Assembly: GCA_016882345.1 (NCBI GenBank)
Contig: VGQR01000122.1
Location: 1-6,299 of the forward strand
Direction of reading: 5' to 3'
Source: Cyanobacteria bacterium K_DeepCast_35m_m2_023
GTDB taxonomy: Bacteria; Cyanobacteriota; Cyanobacteriia; PCC-6307; Cyanobiaceae
Length of the DNA stretch: 6,299 nucleotides
A model generated the notes under the pieces. It was not told the origin of the DNA. It ran no database searches and was given only the letters and a program-made list of their open reading frames with translations. Within the stretch, counting starts at the first letter, position 1; every line of letters begins with the position of its first letter. The translations under genes and the position numbers were made by a program. This document shows, piece by piece, positions 1-4,924 of the stretch.

Positions 1-825
1 CCAGGCGTGGGCGGTGGGCAGGGCATGGAACGGCAGCGACGCGTAGAGGTGGTGTTCGGCGTGAAATGGCATGTTCCACATCAGCCAGCGCACGGGTGCG
101 GTGGTCAAGGTGGTGCGCGTGTTGTCCAGGGGGTCGGCGCCGTAGGCACAACCGGTGTGTTCGGCAAGCAGCAGGGCACGCAGCAGCGGTTGCCCCACCG
201 CCAGCGGCACCACCCAGCTCCACATCACAAAGCCGTTGGCAGCGATCAGCGACAGCAGGACCAGCAGGCCGTAGACCCCGAATTGCAGACGAACCGAACG
301 GCGCACCTGGACGCTCACCTCGGGGTTGAGGTAAGGCATGGCCGACAGGTCGCCCCACAGCAGACGGCCGTAGCCGCTGACTTTGGCGACCCACCAGTTC
401 CAGCCGCTGAGTTCGCGCACGTAGGCCCCGAGCGAGGTGGGAACGGGATCGTCGAGCTCAGGATCGAGGCCCGGTTGGTGGGTGTAGCGGTGGTGCCACT
501 GGTGGTAGCGGCGATAGAAGGTGGCGTTGTAAAAGCTCAGCAGCCCCATCAGCCAGGCCACCGCATCGTTGAGTTGTTTGCTGCGGAAGGCCGTGCGGTG
601 ACAGCACTCGTGCAGGGGAGCAAAGCAGGTGGCCAGGCCCACCCCGCTGAGCGCAAGGCCCAACAGCCGCACGGGCAGCGGCCAGTGCGGCAGGCGCCAG
701 ACCCAGCCGGCCATCACGATCAGGCCCAGGTGCGAGCTCAGCCTCAGCACGGCAGGCCCGTCTCGCAAGGCGTTGAGTTCAGCCAGGTGCTGACGGGGGA
801 TCAGGGTTGCAGGAGCTGGTGCCAT
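1..825 (-). CDS. Membrane fatty acid desaturase-family di-iron enzyme (C-terminus cut by window edge)
   Basis: This is an integral membrane non-haem di-iron oxygenase of the fatty acid desaturase superfamily. Such enzymes introduce double bonds or hydroxyl groups into acyl chains or carotenoids, using O2 and reduced ferredoxin. The visible 275 residues carry the expected histidine clusters: HECCH at 72-76, HQWHH at 108-112, an EHTG motif at 222-225 and HAEHH at 255-259, followed by LYASLPFHALP. Hydrophobic stretches lie around residues 33-70, 86-104 and 180-222. The EHTG...NTRTT...NMPFHAEHH pattern resembles the RtxC-like bacterial desaturases more than CrtR carotene hydroxylases, but the substrate cannot be read from the sequence. 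The start is the ATG at 825: an in-frame TGA lies four codons upstream, with no other start codon between. A weak purine-rich GGGATGGG precedes it. The gene is divergent from rpmB. No stop is reached before the left edge; the family's usual length suggests a few tens of residues are missing. Confidence 0.87.
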   Translation of the reverse strand, partial: MAPAPATLIPRQHLAELNALRDGPAVLRLSSHLGLIVMAGWVWRLPHWPLPVRLLGLALSGVGLATCFAPLHECCHRTAFRSKQLNDAVAWLMGLLSFYNATFYRRYHQWHHRYTHQPGLDPELDDPVPTSLGAYVRELSGWNWWVAKVSGYGRLLWGDLSAMPYLNPEVSVQVRRSVRLQFGVYGLLVLLSLIAANGFVMWSWVVPLAVGQPLLRALLLAEHTGCAYGADPLDNTRTTLTTAPVRWLMWNMPFHAEHHLYASLPFHALPTAHAW

Positions 826-992
826 AAACCCATCCCATCAGCAGGGGGCGCGATCGTTCGGTAGGGAAAACGACAATCGAACTGCAAGCGTCAGGCCTCG
901 GGCGTTGCCAGGTCTGCCTTTTGATACTGTGGCTTGGTGGATTGCGGACCGTCAGGTTTCAATCCGGTTGTTCTGAAACGGTTGATTCGGCC
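826..992. other. Divergent intergenic region between desaturase and rpmB
   Basis: These 167 bases separate two genes read outward and must hold promoters for both. A GATACT at 923-928 on the plus strand resembles a -10 box, and TTGCCA at 905-910 resembles a -35 box, but the 12-base spacing is too short for a standard sigma-70 promoter. No inverted repeat or riboswitch-like structure stands out. Confidence 0.4.
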
Positions 993-1229
993 ATGTCCCG
1001 CGTCTGTGAACTCACCGGCAAGCGCGCCAACAACGGCATGGCCGTCTCGCACTCTCATGTGCGCACCAAGAAGCTGCAGCAAGTGAATCTGCAGGAGCGC
1101 CGCCTGTGGTGGGCCGAGGGCAACCGCTTCATCAAGCTGCGCGTGTCGACACGCGCCCTCAAAACCATTCAAAAGAAGGGTTTGGGTGCCTACGCCCGCA
1201 AGCTGGGCATCAATCTGGCCCGTCTCTGA
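993..1229 (+). CDS. rpmB: 50S ribosomal protein L28
   Basis: This encodes bacterial L28, a small basic protein of the large ribosomal subunit. The product is 78 residues, the normal family length. It begins [20 protein letters not shown], which is the classic L28 N-terminus, and continues with HVRTKK, then the [11 protein letters not shown] core and the C-terminal [13 protein letters not shown]. The frame stays open upstream to a TTG at 921, but homology places the start at the ATG at 993. Only one cysteine (C5) is present, so this is a zinc-independent form without the paired CxxC motifs seen in some L28 proteins. No clear Shine-Dalgarno sequence precedes the start. The peroxiredoxin gene begins 29 bases after the stop on the same strand, so read-through transcription into it is plausible. 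Confidence 0.97.
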   Translation: MSRVCELTGKRANNGMAVSHSHVRTKKLQQVNLQERRLWWAEGNRFIKLRVSTRALKTIQKKGLGAYARKLGINLARL

Positions 1230-1258
1230 GCTAAAAGCTGGGCAGTCATTGCTCAGCC

Positions 1259-1837
1259 ATGCAACGCCGCGAGCTGTTGAGCCAAGGAATCCAGGCTGGA
1301 TCCTTGGCTCTTCTTGCGTTTGGGCTTCGTCCCCAGCCGGCCTTGGCCCTGGGCGGGACCCTGCCCGACATTGGGGTCGCCGCTCCCGCCTTTGATCTCG
1401 ATGGCGTTGCTCCGGCAGCGGGCGGCGAAGCGCTGCCCACCCACCTGACGTTGGCCGAACTGGCCGGTAGCTGGCTGGTGCTGTACTTCTATCCCAAGGA
1501 TTTCACCAGCGGTTGCACGCTGGAAGCCCGCGGCTTCCAGCGCGATCTGGGTCTGTTTCAAGCGGCCGGTGCTCGGGTGATCGGCATCAGCGCCGACGAC
1601 CCCGACCAGCACGCCTCGTTCTGCGGCAGCGAAGGTCTGACCTACCCGCTGCTGTCGGATCCGGGCGGCAAGGTCAGCAAGGCCTACGGATCCTGGATTC
1701 CCCCGTTTTCGCAGCGGCACACCTTTTTGGTTGACCCCCAGGGGGTGTTGCAGGCCCGCTGGACCGCCGTGCGGCCCGCTGGCCACAGTCAGGAGGTGTT
1801 GGCCGAGCTGACCCGCCTGCAGGGGGTTGGGTCATGA
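1259..1837 (+). CDS. Exported PrxQ/BCP-type peroxiredoxin with rearranged resolving cysteine
   Basis: This is a thiol peroxidase of the AhpC-TSA/PrxQ (bacterioferritin comigratory protein) family, which reduces H2O2 and organic hydroperoxides. The 192 residues open with an export leader: a Tat-like QRRELL at 2-7, a hydrophobic core around 14-23, and a likely cleavage site after the alanine of PALA near residue 30. The product should therefore act in the thylakoid lumen or periplasm. The thioredoxin-fold domain starts near 34. The active site is P79xxxT83xxC86, with C86 as peroxidatic cysteine and R153 (QRHTFLVD) as the supporting arginine. Typical PrxQ proteins have the resolving cysteine five residues after the first (CTKEAC); here that position is R91. 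The only other cysteine is C122, 36 residues on, which matches the spacing of the alternative PrxQ-beta arrangement. The start ATG follows rpmB by 29 bases. The stop overlaps the next gene's start by four bases (ATGA), indicating translational coupling. Confidence 0.92.
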   Translation: MQRRELLSQGIQAGSLALLAFGLRPQPALALGGTLPDIGVAAPAFDLDGVAPAAGGEALPTHLTLAELAGSWLVLYFYPKDFTSGCTLEARGFQRDLGLFQAAGARVIGISADDPDQHASFCGSEGLTYPLLSDPGGKVSKAYGSWIPPFSQRHTFLVDPQGVLQARWTAVRPAGHSQEVLAELTRLQGVGS

Positions 1838-2742
1838 AACGGCGTCAGTTGCTGCAGCTGCTGCCTTGGACCGTGCTGGGGGGCGTGCTGGCCCCGCTCG
1901 GCCGCGCGCTCGCCGAGCGAACCTCACCACCACCCATCCAGCTGCCGGGCGGTCTGCATGTGCTGGCCACCGCCGACTTTGGCAGTGGCAACCGCAACCA
2001 GCGGGCTGTCGGCGCCCAGATGGGGGCGATCAACAGCCGCGACCCCGTCGATCTGGTGATCCTCGGGGGAGACAACATCTATGCCGGCCCAGACTGGCGC
2101 GACGGCGATCTCGCCGGCATCGAGCAGACCTTCAACAGGCCCTACCGCGAGCTGATCGCCGCCAAGGTTCCCTTTCATGCCGTGCTTGGCAACCACGACA
2201 TCCGCACCGCCAACGGTGACCCGCAGCTGGCCTTCAAGGCCTTTGGCATGGAGGGGCGCTGGTACAGGGTGCGCCAGGGACCGGTCGAGTTCTTCATGCT
2301 CGACACCAACGTCAATGTCCCATGGCAGCACCAGCTTCCGTGGCTCAAGCAGGCCCTGGCCGCCAGCACCGCCCCCTGGAAGGTGGTGGTGGGCCACCAT
2401 CCGATCTATTCGGCAGGGCTGTATGGCGATGACCCGGCCCTGATCAACCGGCTGACACCCTTGTTTGCCCGCTATGGCGTGCAGCTCTACATCAACGGCC
2501 ACGAGCACAATTACGAGCGAACCAAGCCGATCGCCGGCACCACCTACCTGACGGTGGGCGGTGGTGGTGCCAGCCTCAGGCCTGTCGTCGCCAACAGTCG
2601 CACCGCCAAGGCGGTGAGCACCTACAGCTTTGCCGAGCTGAAGTTCAGCCCGTTGGGTGCCCTGACCATTCGGGGCATCGACACCGAAGGACAGGTGTTC
2701 GACACCGCCACGCTGCGGTCAGGCCCAGGGCCTGTCCTGTAA
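1834..2742 (+). CDS. Exported purple-acid-phosphatase-like metallophosphatase
   Basis: This is a calcineurin-fold metallophosphoesterase with the full purple acid phosphatase / tartrate-resistant acid phosphatase motif set. Visible motifs are DFG (D48, G50), GGDNIY (D80, Y83), GNHD (N120, 119-122), VVGHHP (H188) and GHEHNYER (H223, H225). Y83 corresponds to the iron-ligating tyrosine of the family, which suggests a mixed-metal Fe(III)-M(II) centre. A TYLTVGGGGAS segment at 237-247 is also typical of this group. The 302 residues are close to mammalian type-5 acid phosphatase in length, without the large N-terminal domain of plant enzymes. The leader MKRRQLLQLLPW has a Tat-like double arginine, then a hydrophobic core and ALA-E near 25-28 as a possible cleavage site, so the protein is probably exported. 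Its start overlaps the peroxiredoxin stop by ATGA, and an AGGGGG about ten bases upstream could serve as ribosome-binding site. The substrate is unknown; a phosphomonoester or pyrophosphate is plausible. Confidence 0.9.
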   Translation: MKRRQLLQLLPWTVLGGVLAPLGRALAERTSPPPIQLPGGLHVLATADFGSGNRNQRAVGAQMGAINSRDPVDLVILGGDNIYAGPDWRDGDLAGIEQTFNRPYRELIAAKVPFHAVLGNHDIRTANGDPQLAFKAFGMEGRWYRVRQGPVEFFMLDTNVNVPWQHQLPWLKQALAASTAPWKVVVGHHPIYSAGLYGDDPALINRLTPLFARYGVQLYINGHEHNYERTKPIAGTTYLTVGGGGASLRPVVANSRTAKAVSTYSFAELKFSPLGALTIRGIDTEGQVFDTATLRSGPGPVL

Positions 2743-2781
2743 GGCCCCATGGCTGCTGCAAGGGCAGCGCAGCATGGTGCC
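2743..2781. terminator. Imperfect hairpin in convergent gap, candidate bidirectional terminator
   Basis: The 42-base gap between two converging genes is almost filled by an imperfect inverted repeat. GGC at 2743-2745 pairs with GCC at 2779-2781, CCATG at 2747-2751 with CATGG at 2773-2777, CTGC at 2753-2756 with GCAG at 2769-2772, and TGC at 2757-2759 with GCA at 2764-2766, around an AAGG loop. Mismatches and bulges interrupt the stem. No T-run follows on either strand, so it is not a textbook intrinsic terminator. The position between two stop codons supports a role in ending or separating the two transcripts. Confidence 0.45.
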
Positions 2782-2784
2782 TGA

Positions 2785-3861
2785 TCAGCAGCTCGCGGGT
2801 CCCGTCGCCAACCGCGCCAACACGGCGGCGTGCCGCTGAGCCTGGGCGCGCAGCTCCATCAGCCGTTGCTCCGGCGGCGGTCGGTCCAGCTGGGCGCGCC
2901 ACTGGTCGACAAGCTGGTCGGCATCGCCACGTTGATGCAAATCGTGGCAGGGGCAGGCCAAGGCTTCAGCCGCCGCCGCCACCTTGGGGTCGTAGCTGAG
3001 GGCCGCGCAGGGGGCCCCGCTCACGGCCGCCAGAACAAGCCCATGCAGGCGCATGGCCAGCACCAGACCTGCGCCGACAAACACCGCCTTGGCCTCGGCC
3101 GGGGTCAGCGCCTGCACCGGGCGGCTGCGCTGGTGCAACCCTGGGGGTACCAGCCCCTCGGCCTCCAGGTTTTGCAGCAGGGTGGTGTCTTGATCGGCGT
3201 GAAACGGCAGCCAGATCACGGTGCGTCCAGCCTCGCTGGCCAAGCGGTCCAGGGCCTGCAGCAACGGCGTCCAGTCAGCGCCCTGCAGCAGGGGGGTGGG
3301 GCGCCAGCAGACCACGATCGGGCCGCCCAGCCCTTGCCAAGGCAGGGGTTCACTGGCCCACACCGGGTCGGCGGCATGCGCGCCGGCACGCCCCAGACGG
3401 GCGGCCAGCCGGGCCGAATCGGCATCGCGCCAGCACACGGCCGTGACCAGGGGGAGCAGCCCCCGCACCAGCCAGCGGCTGCGACGCCGCTGCAGCGGGC
3501 CCAGGCCCTGCCCCCACAGCAGCACCGGCTTGCCCTGGACGCGGGCGGCGGTGATCAGGGCGGCGTAATAGACCAGGCTTTGAACACTGGTGGCATCCTG
3601 CAGCAGGCTGCCGCCACCCAGCACCAGGGCGCGGCAGCGGGCCAGGGCCATCAGCACCGCTGCCAGACGCCGACGGTCGACGGTGGCCACGCCATGGCGG
3701 TCGTGCACCTGATGGCGGTCATGGGCGGTGACCAGGGCATTGGTCCCGGCCGGCAGCTGGGACAGCAGAACCTCCAACAGGGCGTCGTCACCCAGGTTGT
3801 GCTCGCCGTAATAGCCGCACAGCATCACCGGCGCGTCGGCGGCAGGGGGTGAGGTCACCAT
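2785..3861 (-). CDS. csaB: Polysaccharide pyruvyl transferase, CsaB type
   Basis: This protein belongs to the polysaccharide pyruvyl transferase family (PF04230). These enzymes transfer pyruvate from phosphoenolpyruvate to a sugar as a ketal; CsaB modifies cell-wall polysaccharide that anchors S-layer or outer-envelope proteins. Numbering from the farthest upstream ATG (3903, 372 residues), the motifs in order are GYYGEHNLGDDALL at 30-43, GGGSLLQD at 96-103, WGQGLGP at 130-136, RLHG at 285-288 (a conserved Arg-His of the family) and SYDPKV at 303-308. There is no signal peptide or membrane segment, so it is probably cytoplasmic. The start is uncertain: ATGs at 3903, 3861 and 3825 are all in frame. 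Homology begins near the 3825 methionine (MLCGYYGEHN). I chose 3861 because it leaves 53 bases to the divergent gene at 3915, against 11 bases for 3903. No clear ribosome-binding site settles it. The gene converges with the phosphatase gene. Confidence 0.88.
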   Translation of the reverse strand: MVTSPPAADAPVMLCGYYGEHNLGDDALLEVLLSQLPAGTNALVTAHDRHQVHDRHGVATVDRRRLAAVLMALARCRALVLGGGSLLQDATSVQSLVYYAALITAARVQGKPVLLWGQGLGPLQRRRSRWLVRGLLPLVTAVCWRDADSARLAARLGRAGAHAADPVWASEPLPWQGLGGPIVVCWRPTPLLQGADWTPLLQALDRLASEAGRTVIWLPFHADQDTTLLQNLEAEGLVPPGLHQRSRPVQALTPAEAKAVFVGAGLVLAMRLHGLVLAAVSGAPCAALSYDPKVAAAAEALACPCHDLHQRGDADQLVDQWRAQLDRPPPEQRLMELRAQAQRHAAVLARLATGPASC

Positions 3862-3914
3862 TGCCGCGAGATTACGGCCCGCCGCGCCGCCTTCGCTGTC
3901 CATAGAGTCGGGCC

Positions 3915-4220
3915 ATGCACGCCCTGTCCCTGCCCACTTGGTGGATCCACATCAGCTCGGTGCTCGAGTGGATGGTGGCGATCACCGCCGTGATCGCCCT
4001 GGGCCGCCGTCGGGCCGAAGGCGGCTGGCGCTGGCTGGCCCTGGCCATGGTGCCTGCCCTCGCCAGTGCGATGGCGGCCTGCACCTGGCATCTGTTTGAC
4101 AACCCAGCCGAGCTCAACGGTCTGGTGGTGCTGCAGGCAGGTCTCACCACCCTGGGCAATGGGGCCTTGGCCCTGGCGGCCTGGAACCTGCTGCGCCAGC
4201 AGCGTCTCAACCATGGCTGA
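3915..4220 (+). CDS. DUF2499 family small membrane protein
   Basis: This 101-residue protein is recognisable as DUF2499, a family of unknown function found in cyanobacteria and in chloroplast-targeted plant proteins. The opening MHALSLPTWWIHISSVLEW is the conserved signature. Three hydrophobic segments can be seen at about 9-30, 38-60 and 67-93, with an arginine-rich loop (GRRRAEGGWR) between the first two and a short basic C-terminal tail (RQQRL). It is probably embedded in the thylakoid or plasma membrane. W10, H12 and E18 in the first segment and H59 (TWHLFDN) are polar or aromatic residues in or near the membrane that could bind a cofactor, but this is inference. It is divergent from csaB and overlaps the DUF3593 gene by eight bases, so the two are almost certainly made together. 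psaK follows on the same strand. Confidence 0.87.
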   Translation: MHALSLPTWWIHISSVLEWMVAITAVIALGRRRAEGGWRWLALAMVPALASAMAACTWHLFDNPAELNGLVVLQAGLTTLGNGALALAAWNLLRQQRLNHG

Positions 4221-4551
4221 GGCGGGCTTAATCCAACGGGGGCTGGATGCCCTGGCGGCGGTGGATCCCTCGCCCCTGTTTGCCCTGTCGCTGCTGCCCT
4301 ACCTGGCGTTTTTGTGGTGGGCCCGGCAGGTGCGCGGTTTTCCGCCGCTGGCCCTCAAGGGCTTCGTCCTGACGTTGCTGTTTGTGGCCGTGACGATTGC
4401 GGCTGCCCTGATCGCCCAGCTGCAGCTGGGCCGCCAGCTGGCCGATGTCGATCCGCTGCATGGCGGTGCCGAAGCGTTTCTGACCCTCTCCAACCTGGTG
4501 GTGGCGGCTGGGTTTGTGCTGGCCAGCCAAGCGAGCGAGCCCAAGCGATGA
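4213..4551 (+). CDS. DUF3593 family small membrane protein
   Basis: This 112-residue membrane protein matches DUF3593, another family of unknown function shared by cyanobacteria and plastids. The diagnostic core is FPPLALKGF at 43-51 and DVDPLHGGAEAFLTLSNL at 78-95. Hydrophobic segments lie at about 21-37, 46-68 and 89-105. The conserved HGxAExFLTLSN motif places H83 and E87 at the edge of the third segment. The start is the ATG at 4213, inside the last codons of the DUF2499 gene in another frame (eight-base overlap), implying coupled translation. No convincing Shine-Dalgarno sequence is needed or seen. The frame remains open further upstream, but that part is antisense-like shadow of the DUF2499 gene and does not resemble the family. 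The stop lies 68 bases before the preferred psaK start. A role in photosynthetic membrane assembly would fit its distribution and neighbours but is not shown by the sequence. Confidence 0.87.
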   Translation: MAEAGLIQRGLDALAAVDPSPLFALSLLPYLAFLWWARQVRGFPPLALKGFVLTLLFVAVTIAAALIAQLQLGRQLADVDPLHGGAEAFLTLSNLVVAAGFVLASQASEPKR

Positions 4552-4619
4552 ACAAGTCTTAAGCACCCTGCCCGGCTTGCAGTCAGGCCCGGAAGATGGT
4601 CAGGTTGGTATCCGGATCC

Positions 4620-4877
4620 ATGCTCGCTCCCCTTCTGGCCATCGCACCCGCCTCGATCAGCTGGTCGCCCAAGGTGGCGTTGGTGATGATCGTCTGCAAC
4701 GTCATCGCCATTGCCATCGGCAAGGCCACGATCAAGCAGCCCAACACGGGCCTGGGCCTGCCCAATGCCGCCATGTTTGGTGGTCTGAGCCACGGCGCCA
4801 TGCTCGGCACCCTGAGCCTGGGTCACATCTTCGGCATTGGTGCCATTCAGGGCCTGGCTTCGCGCGGCGTGCTCTGA
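4620..4877 (+). CDS. psaK: Photosystem I reaction centre subunit PsaK
   Basis: PsaK is a peripheral two-helix subunit of photosystem I. It binds antenna chlorophylls at the edge of each monomer and takes part in docking of antenna proteins. The 85-residue product has the family layout: a short N-terminus ending SWSPK (14-18), first helix at about 19-36 (VALVMIVCNVIAIAIGK), a stromal loop with the conserved NTGLGLPNAAMFGG (42-55), and a second helix at about 56-79 containing SHGAMLGTLSLGHIFGIG. The ATG at 4620 is preferred because MLAPLLAIAPA resembles known PsaK N-termini. An in-frame ATG at 4596 would add eight residues (MVRLVSGS), and a GGAAG sits too close to it to be a good ribosome-binding site. 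The gene follows DUF3593 on the same strand after a short gap and converges with dxs. Confidence 0.93.
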   Translation: MLAPLLAIAPASISWSPKVALVMIVCNVIAIAIGKATIKQPNTGLGLPNAAMFGGLSHGAMLGTLSLGHIFGIGAIQGLASRGVL

Positions 4878-4897
4878 CACACGGCCAGACCGTCACC

Positions 4898-4919
4898 GCC
4901 CCCCGGCCTAACGGGGGGT
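4898..4919. terminator. C6/G6 hairpin between psaK and dxs, candidate bidirectional terminator
   Basis: In the 47-base convergent gap, CCCCCC at 4899-4904 can pair with GGGGGG at 4913-4918 around an eight-base loop (GGCCTAAC), with a possible G-T wobble extending the stem by one pair. The downstream plus-strand sequence TTGGTGTT is only moderately T-rich, and the minus-strand exit has no T-run. The compact GC stem right after the psaK stop and just past the dxs stop makes it a good candidate for ending both transcripts. Confidence 0.6.
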
Positions 4920-4924
4920 TGGTG

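Noticed and set aside
7..864. Open 285-codon frame on the plus strand
   Set aside because: It is antisense to the desaturase gene, whose histidine motifs are unmistakable. The translation is rich in Gln, His, Gly and Pro with no domain, typical of a shadow in GC-rich DNA.
905..928. TTGCCA and GATACT as a sigma-70 promoter for rpmB
   Set aside because: The spacer is only 12 bases against the usual 16-18, so I do not call it a promoter.
1226..1256. CTGAGC...GCTCAG inverted repeat as an rpmB terminator
   Set aside because: The stem is six pairs with a 19-base loop and no T-run, and the next gene starts immediately after; read-through is more likely.
1924..2508. Open minus-strand frame opposite the phosphatase gene
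   Set aside because: The complementary strand encodes all five metal-binding motifs of a purple acid phosphatase; this frame shows nothing recognisable.
2830..3852. Open 340-codon plus-strand frame opposite csaB
   Set aside because: The translation is low-complexity, rich in Gln, Gly and His, with no family features; csaB on the other strand has clear motifs.
4066..4212. N-terminal extension of the DUF3593 gene by about 49 codons
   Set aside because: This part lies in another frame inside the DUF2499 gene, is rich in Trp, Cys and Pro, and does not look like the family; the ATG at 4213 gives the expected length.
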